Origin: Polystyrenella longa
Lineage (GTDB): Bacteria > Planctomycetota > Planctomycetia > Planctomycetales > Planctomycetaceae
Length of the DNA: 64,000 nucleotides
Assembly: GCF_007750395.1 (NCBI RefSeq)
Contig: NZ_CP036281.1
Coordinates: 4,363,001-4,427,000 of the forward strand
Direction: 5' to 3'
The notes beneath the pieces are model-generated. The model saw only the letters and a list, made by a program, of their open reading frames with translations. It ran no database searches and was not told the origin of the DNA. Shown piece after piece: positions 55,134 to 64,000 of the stretch. Each line of letters opens with the position of its first letter. The first letter of the stretch is position 1. The position numbers and the translations under genes were made by a program.

Positions 55134-58100
55134 ATGCTCGCCGAGATTGAAATTTTAACCGGAATTGCCGGGGTCGGTAAAACGAACCGACTTCTGGCGG
55201 AGTACCAGACTGCGCTTCAGGTGGCGACGGAGGAAAAACGAATTCCCCGTCTTCTCTGGTTAACACCGACGCTTCGCTCTCGCGAGCTTGTTCGCCAGCA
55301 GCTTTTCGCGGACTCCAGGCTGAAGGGTTGTTTTGCGCCGAACATTCTCACGTTCGATCAATTCGCTGAATTGATCCTGCGTCATGGTTCCGAGCCGGTC
55401 CGCTTCCTGTCCGACACTGCCAAACGCCTGGTGGTCCGTTCGCTCATTGATCAACAGATGCAGGACAAGGAGCTGACTCACTTTCGGAAAATCGCCCATA
55501 CCGAAGGATACCTGGAACTCGCCTGCCAGTTTATCTCAGAACTGAAACGGGACGAAATCTGGCCCGAACATTTTCTCGAAACTTGTCACCAGCATTTGGA
55601 TAGTCGTCGTAAGGACTGTGAACTGGGCGATCTTTATCTTCGCTACCAGAACTTCCTCCACAATCCTTCAGGAACGAATATCAAACTGTACGATGCCGAA
55701 GGGCGTTTCTGGTCTGCCCGTGATGCACTGGAACGAGGTGAGTACGGTCCCTTTGCCGCACTCGACCTGATTATCGTCGACGGCTTCACCGACTTCACTT
55801 TTACGCAGTATGGAATTCTGGACCGTCTCGCGGACCGCGCGAAGCGAATGCTCATTTCGCTTCCACTTGAAGACCCACTCGCTCGCAAGGATCTCTTTGC
55901 GAAAACGATCGTGGGACGAACCAGCTTGAAGAAAGCTGCCACCCGTTCTTCGGTTCAGCACTTGCAACCGGACAAAGCGAATTCCAATTCGCCACCTGCA
56001 ATTCAATTCATCGCCCGCAACCTTTTTCTCAATCCACGTAAGCTCACTCCATCAACCGAAGGAACCGGTATTGAACTGATAGCGGCCATTGGACCCACTT
56101 CCGAAGCCGAGTACATTGCCCGTGAAGCGAAGCAGCTACTCCTTCAAGGAGTCGATCCAGGGCAGATTGTTATCTGTTTTCGATCGTTGAAAGAGGATTC
56201 TAGTTTATTGATGGAGATCCTCTCAGCAGCGGGCGTTCCCTATTACAGTGACAGTTCCACCGCAGTGACTGAGCTTCCTTTAACAAAAGCACTCTTCAGT
56301 ATTCTTCAACTGGAGCAGGAAGACTGGTCGTATGATCGTTTAATGAAATTGATCGATTCGAATTTCTTCCGCCCATCATGGAAAGGATACACCGCTACAA
56401 ATGGTACCGACACCTCCAGCCCCGCCATAGCTATCAGTACGATCATCCGCCGATCTCTATTAGGCGAAGGTCGGTATAGCCTGTTACGTAAACTGAACTG
56501 GCTCGTCGAAAACGAAAAAGAGCGAGCAGAAGAACAACCTGAAGAGACTTCACGCGAGACCTTTCGCAATCAACTTGCGATCGCCGCAGCCGGATTGAAT
56601 CGGCTTTCCGACGTGACTGCACCGTTACGAAAAAGAAAGGCTTTCTCTTTTGCCGAATGGATCGAACAGCTAGTCCTCATTGCACGTGAACTTGGTTTGC
56701 AGCCAGTTGCGAAAGCTAAAAGAACAACAGACGTCGAAGAGAAAGACTCTCTCCAGCAGCAACGTCAGCAGTGGGACTTTCTGGAGAAATCGTTGTTTGA
56801 CGCGATTCGGTTCTGCCAGCAGTTCCAGATCGCTCAACAGAAAATCAGCCTCACTGAGTTCCAGTCGCAGTTGATTCACATTTTACAACGTATTCGTTTT
56901 CCGCAGCCTCAACGTGAATCTGGCGTTATCCGACTTCTGGAAGCCTCCCAGGTTCGCAACCTGGAAATTGATTATCTTTTCCTCGCCGGGATGACCGAAG
57001 GCAGCTTTCCCCAAGGCCGCAATGAAGACTGTATCTACAGCGAGGCGGAACGTCTGCAGTTCCATGAATGGGACATCCCCCTGGGGCACTCCGCGACTCA
57101 GACCCAGGAAGAAATGTTACTCTTCTACTCGATCATCACGCGAGCGAGAAAACGCCTGATACTCAGTTATCCCTCAGTAAACACTGGCGGAGAACCTCTT
57201 TTCCCGGCACCTTATTATCAATCGGTTCGAGAACTCTTTTCCGAGTCGGCCGTGCCCGTCCGCCATGTCGGCAGCCTCAATCCATTACCAGACCGGCAGA
57301 CCATGTTTACCAGTACGGATCTGCGATTAGTCGCCACCGAGGCCGTTCGGCTCAAGCATCCGGAACTTTTCGCCACGTTGTTCACCAGTTCTGAAACCAC
57401 GCCAGCAGCGCGCACCATTCTGGCAACAACCAACATGGCCCATGCCCGTTTTCATACACATGGATTTACCCCTTTTGAGGGATTACTCGACTCGACGTAT
57501 AATCGAAACCTGCTCTCCGAGCACTTCGTGCCTGACTACCAATTCAGTACTCGACAACTGGAGAACTACGCCGAATGTCCCTTTCGGTTCATGTACGCCG
57601 AGCTATTCCGATTGCAGTCACTCGACCCGCCCGAGATTAAAACAGACTACAAACGCCGCGGAATCATTACTCACGATATTCTTGCCGCTCTACATCGACA
57701 GTATCAGGAAGAAGAGCCGCATTCCTCTCACACGCTGAGTGACGAAGCGGTCTGGGTTCAGGATTTATTCCAGACATTAACGACCGAAAAACTGATTAAC
57801 TTACCAAGTGCTTCGGAACTGGAGCAGGTCCTGATGGAAGTAGAGCAAGAGCTCTTTCAGCAGTGGGGAGAAGCTTTCGGTCAACATTGGACAAACTACG
57901 CCGGTGATTTCTTAGAGACCTGGGACGAACGTCCGGTACCCAGATTTGTCGAGCTTCCTTTCGGTGAAGTCCCTACGGAGAAGGGTGATTTCGAGATTTT
58001 GTACGAGAGTGTTCCATTCGGGAACGATTCAGGCGAGGCCCCGCCCGTTCGCATCCGGGGTAGAATCGACCGCATTGATGTTGGTCAATACGAGGGCAAA

Positions 58101-58577
58101 CTGCATTTCAACGTTATCGATTTCAAAACAGGAAGCGTCAAGAAAGTCAACTTCCGAGATATCCTCTCGGGGCGCAAGTTGCAATTGGCGATCTACACAC
58201 TCGCCGTTCAGCGGCTCGGTTTGATCAGTCCCGACGCCGTTCCCTTTGACTTGGGCTACTGGCTGCTGAATGAAGATGGTTATAATCGAGGTATTACCAA
58301 TCACCCGCAGCGATTCCCGAAAATTCTTGGACAACAAATCGTGGATCGCCTGAGTGCCATCCTCGATGAATTGCTCCCCAAGCTGGCCTCCGAGATCCGG
58401 GCAGGAGAGTTCCCCGTCTTCAACGAAGATGTGAATTGCGGCCAACGATGTGAATTCCGCACCATCTGCCGAGTCGGCCAGATTCGTTCCCTTCCTGATT
58501 CACTTGATAAACAGTTTCAGACGGGAATTGAAGAACCAACGAAAGATGAGCAAGCCGAACAGGAGGGTGCCGAATGA
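55134..58577 (+). CDS. addB: AddB-like helicase-nuclease subunit with Fe-S nuclease domain
   Basis: 1147 residues. An N-terminal helicase-like domain with Walker A GIAGVGKT (10-17); the helicase core is degenerate further on, as in AddB. The C-terminal nuclease belongs to the PD-(D/E)XK family: Asp996 and Lys998 in NVIDFKTGSV, with RGRIDRID before it. The iron-sulfur cysteines framing it are Cys815 (YAECPFRF) and Cys1102, 1106, 1112 (NCGQRCEFRTIC), the AddB arrangement. With AddA it resects double-strand breaks for recombination. The stop overlaps the addA start by 4 nt (ATGA). Confidence 0.9.
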   Translation: MLAEIEILTGIAGVGKTNRLLAEYQTALQVATEEKRIPRLLWLTPTLRSRELVRQQLFADSRLKGCFAPNILTFDQFAELILRHGSEPVRFLSDTAKRLVVRSLIDQQMQDKELTHFRKIAHTEGYLELACQFISELKRDEIWPEHFLETCHQHLDSRRKDCELGDLYLRYQNFLHNPSGTNIKLYDAEGRFWSARDALERGEYGPFAALDLIIVDGFTDFTFTQYGILDRLADRAKRMLISLPLEDPLARKDLFAKTIVGRTSLKKAATRSSVQHLQPDKANSNSPPAIQFIARNLFLNPRKLTPSTEGTGIELIAAIGPTSEAEYIAREAKQLLLQGVDPGQIVICFRSLKEDSSLLMEILSAAGVPYYSDSSTAVTELPLTKALFSILQLEQEDWSYDRLMKLIDSNFFRPSWKGYTATNGTDTSSPAIAISTIIRRSLLGEGRYSLLRKLNWLVENEKERAEEQPEETSRETFRNQLAIAAAGLNRLSDVTAPLRKRKAFSFAEWIEQLVLIARELGLQPVAKAKRTTDVEEKDSLQQQRQQWDFLEKSLFDAIRFCQQFQIAQQKISLTEFQSQLIHILQRIRFPQPQRESGVIRLLEASQVRNLEIDYLFLAGMTEGSFPQGRNEDCIYSEAERLQFHEWDIPLGHSATQTQEEMLLFYSIITRARKRLILSYPSVNTGGEPLFPAPYYQSVRELFSESAVPVRHVGSLNPLPDRQTMFTSTDLRLVATEAVRLKHPELFATLFTSSETTPAARTILATTNMAHARFHTHGFTPFEGLLDSTYNRNLLSEHFVPDYQFSTRQLENYAECPFRFMYAELFRLQSLDPPEIKTDYKRRGIITHDILAALHRQYQEEEPHSSHTLSDEAVWVQDLFQTLTTEKLINLPSASELEQVLMEVEQELFQQWGEAFGQHWTNYAGDFLETWDERPVPRFVELPFGEVPTEKGDFEILYESVPFGNDSGEAPPVRIRGRIDRIDVGQYEGKLHFNVIDFKTGSVKKVNFRDILSGRKLQLAIYTLAVQRLGLISPDAVPFDLGYWLLNEDGYNRGITNHPQRFPKILGQQIVDRLSAILDELLPKLASEIRAGEFPVFNEDVNCGQRCEFRTICRVGQIRSLPDSLDKQFQTGIEEPTKDEQAEQEGAE

Positions 58578-61500
58578 GCCCGAGATTTACTGATCAACAG
58601 GCGAAGGCGATCAACACTCGCGATGTCTCCATTGCGCTCGCGGCAGGTGCCGGCTGCGGGAAAACATTTGTACTGACTCATCGATTTTTGAGTTACCTTG
58701 ATCCAACGGGAGAACCTGATCCGCTCTCTCGCATCGTCGCCATTACGTTCACTGAACGGGCTGCCCGCGAAATGCGGCATCGTATCCGCGAAGCTTGTCG
58801 AGAAGCACTGCAGCAATGTGACGAACAGCACGTCGACTACTGGCTCCGTATTCTCCGTGGACTGGAAACCGCGCGAATCACTACGATCCACTCGTTCTGT
58901 TCTGGCTTCCTCCGAAGACATGCAGTAGATGCAGGACTCGATCCTCAGTTTGGCTTGATCGAACCGGCATTTGCAGAGCCTCTGCTGGTTCGCCAGATTA
59001 ATGAAACATTGCATCAGAAACTGGAAGAACGAGACGAAGACGCGCTCGCTCTTATCCGTGAATACGGTCTCGAACGGACGAGCCAGCACATCCAGCAGAT
59101 GGTCTACCAACGGTTTCAAATAGAAACCCATCAATTCGAATTGCAAGATGTCCCACAAGCGGCAGAGAGTTGGATCCAATATTACAAAGAAATTTTCCAA
59201 CCAGCGTTAATCAAGGAGCTAATGGAATCAAACGCACTGAAACGCGTTCATGAAGTGCTCTCGAATAATGTTTGCGGCGCACCCAAAATGGAAGAACGAC
59301 GCAAAATAATCGTCTCGATCCTCGATCAATTCACAGAATGGCCGAACCCGCTTGCGCCGTTGCAAGAAATACGAGAGAACCTCAACCTGAAGGGAGCTCG
59401 CGCCAACCATTGGGAAGAGGATTCGACTCAGGAGGAATTGAAGCTTCTTTTTAAATCGGTCAAGGACGACATCGATAAGATTCTTGAGTTTGATAGTATA
59501 CTCGAAGACGATATTGAACCAATTATCGAACTGGGGCAGCAACTCTTCCGCCTTGGGCAACATGCCAGTTGGGCATACGCAGAATACAAACGGGAACAGG
59601 GGTTGCTCGACTTCGATGATCTATTATTGCTTACCCGGAATTTACTTCGGGACTTGAAATCGCTGCGAATACGAGCGGCGGACGGCATCGAGTACCTAAT
59701 GGTCGATGAATTCCAGGATACCGACCCCGTTCAAACAGATGTTGTCCGCTTTTTATGCGAACAGCAGCTACTTACGGGTAAGCTCTTTCTGGTAGGCGAT
59801 GTTAAACAATCTATCTACCGTTTTCGTCGGGCCGATCCTCAAGTCTTTCTCTCTCTTCGTCAGGAAGTACCAGAAAAAGGCCGCCTGCCGCTGAGCACGA
59901 ATTTTCGAAGCCAACCAGAGATCCTTAGGTTCGTCAATGTTCTCTTCTTTGACGAAGTCGAAGAAAACTACGAAGCGCTTCAACCTTTCTCGCCAATCCA
60001 GCTGACCCCAACTCCCACCATCGAATTTCTATGGGCTGATGAAAACAGTTGGGAGAAGAAAGCAAATGCCTCCGTCCGTCGACGGATTGAGGCGGAGACC
60101 ATTGCCCATCGTATTCAGCAGATGCTTCAGGATGAAACACCCCGCATCCGGACACGCGACCCTGAGACCAACGAGTCCATCCTCAGGCGTACTGAACCCG
60201 GTGATATCGTCATACTCTTCCGTGCCATGTCAAACGTCGGTTTGTATGAAGAGGCGTTACGAAACCTCGATCTCGATTACTACCTCGTCGGTGGCCGGGC
60301 CTTTTACGCTCAACAGGAAGTCTTCGACTTTATCAACATCTGCCAGGTACTCGATGATCCTACGGATGAAATCTCGCTCGCGGGAGTATTGAGGTCTCCT
60401 TTTTTCGGACTGGATGACGACACGATTTTTTCCCTCAAATATCAACCGAAAAGTTCTGGCGAAGAACATTCACTTCTGCAAGCGATTACGACAGAGCCCC
60501 CCGCACACCTCCCTCCCGAACAACAGCAGCAGATCCGGCAAGCGGCACGAGTTCTGACAGAGTTGCGATCTCAAAAAGATCAATGGACTCTCGTCAAACT
60601 GTTCCGCTATCTGCTGGAGGAGACCGGTTACGATGCTTCTCTGCTGCATGAGTTTATGGGTGCCAGGAAAGTCGCCAACCTACGCAAGCTGATCGACATG
60701 GCTCGTCAGTTCGACCGCAGCGGTTTATACACACTCTCCGATTTTGTCGTTCGATTAAAAACCAGCCTGCGTGAAGAAAGCAAAGAGGAACTCGCCACCA
60801 CTCATCCGGAAACAAGTGACGTCGTGCGGCTGATGACAGTTCATCAGTCGAAAGGCCTTGAATTCCCCGTAGTGATCGTCTCCGATTGTGCCTGGGAACC
60901 AAGTCCCCAACATTCAGCTGTCGCTTTTCATCCGCATCTCGGTCCGCTCGTGTCGCCTCCAACCAAACAGGGCGAATCAAAAAAGAGCCTAGGTCAGCAA
61001 ATCAATCATCAGGAAGAGAAATGGGCCGACAAAGAAGAATACAAACGGCTCTTCTATGTCGCCACGACACGCGCCGCGGATATCCTGATGTTGTCTGCAG
61101 CCTTTGAGTCCGGTAAAAGTCTCTCGTCTCCCTGGATGCAACTGCTCGAACGGAAGTTCGATCTTCAGACAGGTTTATTAAAAGGTGACCCACTATTAGG
61201 TCAAATTGCCAAACCGGGGCTGAACCGGGACGAAATTCCCCACGTTAAAGTCTGGCGAGAAAAACCAGAGATTCGACGAGATCAGTCAACCCAAACCACG
61301 CGACGTATTCCTCTTTCGGAGTTTGAGAAACTCGTCGCAGACGCGGAACCGATATCGTTGCCGGAGTTATTAACTCCCATTGATCCTAGTCTCGGTGGAC
61401 AGCAGGTCTTTAGTGTTTCACTCATTGAACAGGTTGTAGAGCAACTGTTTCAACACGAGACAGAACTACCAAAACCGGATCGATCCGAAACATCACTCTC

Positions 61501-62131
61501 TTCGATCAAGACCGTTCCTACGACAACCGTCGACCAGGCAACAACACTCGGTGACATTGTCCATGCCGTCACCGAACGGTTGCAACTGGACCAGGACATC
61601 GATTTGACTCAGGAAATCAATCGAGCCTGCGAGCAACTTCATGTTCCCGTCAAAGAAGAAGTCCGCCAACGAGCGAAGACCTGCCTAAATGCCTTTGTCT
61701 CTTCGAATCTAATGGAAGAATGGCGAACAGCACGTGAGATTCATCGTGAACTCGATTTCCTGCTTAAGTGGCCACCCGGAAAGACGGGAGAAACTACGAA
61801 AAAAGGGGAAGAGCCGATTCTCATCAGCGGACAGATCGATTGTCTGTTCCAGACAGAAAATGGTGGCTGGCGAATGTGGGATTACAAAACAGGCATTCGA
61901 TCAGACAAAGCCTACCTGTTACATCACTACCGATTGCAATTGACGCTGTACGCCGCCGCTGTCGAGCAACTACTCGGAACGGTTCCCGAACGAATGGAAC
62001 TAATCCATCTCGGGCAACAGATGACGCCCATCGAATATATGTTGTACCCGGAAACGGTGACCGATCTTTATCAGCAGGTCTCCCAGGCGATCGACTATCT
62101 TCGCTCAGGGCAGCCTCTGCCGACCGGTTGA
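58574..62131 (+). CDS. addA: AddA-like UvrD-family helicase-nuclease subunit
   Basis: 1185 residues. A superfamily 1 helicase: Walker A AAGAGCGKT (23-31), motif Ia AITFTERAAREM, Walker B VDEFQDTDPVQ (377-387), motif III VGDVKQSIYRFR, motif IV LSTNFRSQPEIL, motif V VRLMTVHQSKGLEFPVV, and motif VI LFYVATTRA. A C-terminal PD-(D/E)XK nuclease is seen as Asp1103 and Lys1105 in MWDYKTGIRS with ISGQIDCLF before it. It forms the AddAB end-resection complex with the upstream addB, replacing RecBCD. Its end converges on the third PQQ gene with a 25-nt gap and no obvious terminator. Confidence 0.92.
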   Translation: MSPRFTDQQAKAINTRDVSIALAAGAGCGKTFVLTHRFLSYLDPTGEPDPLSRIVAITFTERAAREMRHRIREACREALQQCDEQHVDYWLRILRGLETARITTIHSFCSGFLRRHAVDAGLDPQFGLIEPAFAEPLLVRQINETLHQKLEERDEDALALIREYGLERTSQHIQQMVYQRFQIETHQFELQDVPQAAESWIQYYKEIFQPALIKELMESNALKRVHEVLSNNVCGAPKMEERRKIIVSILDQFTEWPNPLAPLQEIRENLNLKGARANHWEEDSTQEELKLLFKSVKDDIDKILEFDSILEDDIEPIIELGQQLFRLGQHASWAYAEYKREQGLLDFDDLLLLTRNLLRDLKSLRIRAADGIEYLMVDEFQDTDPVQTDVVRFLCEQQLLTGKLFLVGDVKQSIYRFRRADPQVFLSLRQEVPEKGRLPLSTNFRSQPEILRFVNVLFFDEVEENYEALQPFSPIQLTPTPTIEFLWADENSWEKKANASVRRRIEAETIAHRIQQMLQDETPRIRTRDPETNESILRRTEPGDIVILFRAMSNVGLYEEALRNLDLDYYLVGGRAFYAQQEVFDFINICQVLDDPTDEISLAGVLRSPFFGLDDDTIFSLKYQPKSSGEEHSLLQAITTEPPAHLPPEQQQQIRQAARVLTELRSQKDQWTLVKLFRYLLEETGYDASLLHEFMGARKVANLRKLIDMARQFDRSGLYTLSDFVVRLKTSLREESKEELATTHPETSDVVRLMTVHQSKGLEFPVVIVSDCAWEPSPQHSAVAFHPHLGPLVSPPTKQGESKKSLGQQINHQEEKWADKEEYKRLFYVATTRAADILMLSAAFESGKSLSSPWMQLLERKFDLQTGLLKGDPLLGQIAKPGLNRDEIPHVKVWREKPEIRRDQSTQTTRRIPLSEFEKLVADAEPISLPELLTPIDPSLGGQQVFSVSLIEQVVEQLFQHETELPKPDRSETSLSSIKTVPTTTVDQATTLGDIVHAVTERLQLDQDIDLTQEINRACEQLHVPVKEEVRQRAKTCLNAFVSSNLMEEWRTAREIHRELDFLLKWPPGKTGETTKKGEEPILISGQIDCLFQTENGGWRMWDYKTGIRSDKAYLLHHYRLQLTLYAAAVEQLLGTVPERMELIHLGQQMTPIEYMLYPETVTDLYQQVSQAIDYLRSGQPLPTG

Positions 62132-62156
62132 GAACAGTCGGGCCAAGTTCACCGGT

Positions 62157-64000
62157 TTACTTTTCCAGAGCGGTAACTTGTTTCACTGGATAGAAGGCCA
62201 TCGACGTCTGCAAGGCATGTTCGCAGAAACAACCGGAACCCGTTTCCGGAGCGAGCAGCACACCCCCCGACGGAATCAGACTCAACCAGCAACCACTGCG
62301 AACCCCCATGAACTGGGTCCGTTCCTGGGTTTCCAGATCGTACATCCCGTGGTACTCAAAACGGCGGAACAGCATGTTGTTGGAACCGGTCATCACACCA
62401 CATCCATGCCAATCAAAATCGTCCGTCTCCAACACGTTGCCCGTGCGTAGTTCCACCGTCTGCTTGTTGTGATAGAGTTTGTCTCCAATCAGCACCGGGT
62501 GGGCAAGATGACCACTGTGATGTTTTTTCTTAGCTTCTTCAGAGTGTTGCCACAACTCGTATCCATTTCGAGCATCGAAGGCATAGGTGTGGAAACTCTT
62601 GTTTTGATCAGTTCCCGTTACCAGCAATGTATCGTTCGTATGACTGAGATAAGTCATGAATTCACATTTACTGAAGTCGTAACTTTTCTCCCATTTGATT
62701 TCACCCGTCTCTAAATCGAGTGCGACGAGGTACTGGTGTTGTTGAACCTGATCCAGTAACCGACTTACTTGTTCATCAATTGCAGCCGGATTACGGCTTT
62801 CGACAAAATAGACGTTCTCTCCATCGATCGTGATCGTGGAGTTCATGATTTTACCATCCTCATAAGTCCACCGTTTCTCTCCGGTCGTGGCATCGCGAGC
62901 AGTGAAGTTATCGCTGGTGACGCGAGAGACCGAGGCGGCTTCGTAGTCTTCAAACCACTCGCCATTATCACCCATGTATTGTGCACCGCGGCTAGTGGCC
63001 GTACCGAGTAAGAGATTATTCACCACACCCAGGTAACCCCAGTTGTAGGCAACATCCCCTTCCTTCCGCTCCACCTGATACGTCGCAGTCAATTCGCCCG
63101 TTTGTCCGTCGAACATGAAACAGTCGGAATCAACGGCGAGATACAGGTAATCATCCGTCGCCACCATGTTTGAACCATCACGGGGCATGTTTGCACGCCG
63201 CATCGTAGGAATCTGTTTCGTCCAGAGAATCGTCCCGTTATAAGCATCCATTCCAAACAGAGTCCGGTCGCCTTGAACGTACATTCTGCCGTTTGCAGAA
63301 ACGGGGGCGGGGTTTCGTCCCCCCCGGTCAGGCATTGGACGCGATCCCGGACGTCCCCACCACAGAACAGACATCTTACCACCAATTACACCATCTTTAC
63401 TGCAGGACGAATTATCCGGGTGCCCATACATGTGGGTCCATTCGCCACTCTCCGGCAATTTGCCTCGGGTATAGGAAGCGAGCAAAACGTCCGATTCCGC
63501 CGTTGCAACCTGTCCCTGCTCAGCAGGAAGATTTCCCAACCATTCATTGAACTTGGTTAGTTGCGAGGCACGCTCCTCGTCTGACTCTCCCGATTGCAAC
63601 TGTCCCAGACAGACTGCACCTCCGGCAGGTCGCAAGATTCGGAAGATTTCACTCGACCATTCCGGTAAAGAGACTGATTCAAACGCTGATTCCGAGATCA
63701 CCAGATTGGCAAACCAAGGTCCGAATGGAAGTTGTTCCTGTTCCTGATGATGAACCGTTACGCGTGCACCGTAGACGCCAGCGTCATCGAACATACGTCG
63801 AATCGCCTGGACCTTGTCCATGTCTTGTTCGACGACAACGACATGTAAATCAGATTGATTGATCAACTCAGCGATTAACCGACCCGTTCCGGCGCCGAGT
63901 ACAACAGCATATCCCTTATGTGTCTGGATCGTCTTCAGCATCTCCGCAGCTGCGTTTTGATAGACAGGGGTAAGTTCATCCGTTTCGAACAAATCGACCT
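62157..64000 (-). CDS. Third giant PQQ-type propeller protein, 5' part beyond the window
   Basis: The frame stays open to the right edge, and the two paralogues carry ~370-400 residues ahead of this point, so this is a partial gene; the TTG at 63992 is not the true start. About 611 residues are visible. They begin with a methyltransferase-like Rossmann domain with an intact motif I (VVLGAGTGRLIAEL), acidic strand-2 end (VVVVEQDMDKV) and closing LRPAGGAV. Then GEWTHMYGHPDNSSC, a PQQ propeller (YNGTILWTKQ, TGELTATY, TGEKRWTY, TGEIKWEK), and the signature C-x19-C-x-C (GC...GCFCEH) shortly before the C-terminus. There is no malectin-like domain. Confidence 0.85.
   Translation of the reverse strand, partial: VDLFETDELTPVYQNAAAEMLKTIQTHKGYAVVLGAGTGRLIAELINQSDLHVVVVEQDMDKVQAIRRMFDDAGVYGARVTVHHQEQEQLPFGPWFANLVISESAFESVSLPEWSSEIFRILRPAGGAVCLGQLQSGESDEERASQLTKFNEWLGNLPAEQGQVATAESDVLLASYTRGKLPESGEWTHMYGHPDNSSCSKDGVIGGKMSVLWWGRPGSRPMPDRGGRNPAPVSANGRMYVQGDRTLFGMDAYNGTILWTKQIPTMRRANMPRDGSNMVATDDYLYLAVDSDCFMFDGQTGELTATYQVERKEGDVAYNWGYLGVVNNLLLGTATSRGAQYMGDNGEWFEDYEAASVSRVTSDNFTARDATTGEKRWTYEDGKIMNSTITIDGENVYFVESRNPAAIDEQVSRLLDQVQQHQYLVALDLETGEIKWEKSYDFSKCEFMTYLSHTNDTLLVTGTDQNKSFHTYAFDARNGYELWQHSEEAKKKHHSGHLAHPVLIGDKLYHNKQTVELRTGNVLETDDFDWHGCGVMTGSNNMLFRRFEYHGMYDLETQERTQFMGVRSGCWLSLIPSGGVLLAPETGSGCFCEHALQTSMAFYPVKQVTALEK

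Overview
The window looks like a mid-GC chromosome segment of a planctomycete (Planctomycetaceae-like; inferred from gene content, not from a marker gene). Pointers are giant secreted PQQ-type beta-propeller proteins, several Gfo/Idh/MocA oxidoreductases (one with a twin-arginine signal) beside a DUF6807 protein, two csrA copies, many secreted hydrolases, an HTTM-domain protein, and lpxA, which implies a lipid A-type outer membrane. Most of the window is ordinary chromosome with short operons and many clear hairpin terminators.

Layout. 1-6.6 kb: SHOCT membrane protein, KDPG aldolase, an RmlD-like protein and the first giant PQQ protein (960 aa). 6.9-16.1 kb: csrA, a Gfo/Idh/MocA enzyme, surE coupled to a THUMP-like methyltransferase, a secreted SGNH hydrolase, a PhoD-like phosphatase, ispH and a small membrane protein. 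16.3-22.8 kb: an amicyanin-like cupredoxin, tRNA-Glu, a second csrA, an HU-like protein, a TPR lipoprotein, a WaaP-type kinase-like protein and an Old Yellow Enzyme homologue. 22.9-27.5 kb: an accessory island of small same-strand genes, see below. 27.6-40.7 kb: lpxA, a Gfo/Idh/MocA-DUF6807-CoA-binding group, a second Gfo/Idh/MocA enzyme behind the largest PQQ protein (1456 aa), a TIM-barrel isomerase and a TatD nuclease. 41-54.8 kb: a large secreted repeat protein, rlmN, a GlsB-like protein, tRNA-Arg with a readable promoter, truD, a purple-acid-phosphatase-like enzyme, two secreted propeller proteins and an HTTM gene pair. 55-62 kb: an addB-addA operon with 4-nt overlap. 62.2 kb to the right edge: the 3' part of a third PQQ protein.

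Two parts deserve most attention. First, the three giant propeller proteins share a previously unnamed architecture: N-terminal PQQ propeller, a Rossmann methyltransferase-like domain, a second propeller region, then an invariant C-x19-C-x-C signature; two of them continue into a malectin-like domain, one of which carries an inserted DNRLRE-like domain. Second, the AT-rich island at 22.9-27.5 kb resembles an orphan polyimmunity locus: a barstar-like gene behind G9 and A8 tracts, a SUKH (SMI1/KNR4) gene, at least four unrecognised small genes, two coding remnants and a recombinase-like fragment. It sits downstream of yjbQ, and the last ~118 bp of yjbQ are duplicated about 1 kb further on (73 bp identical), so yjbQ's 3' end looks like the site where cassettes entered.

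Limits: no database search was possible. Family calls rest on motifs and remembered family patterns; domain borders are approximate.
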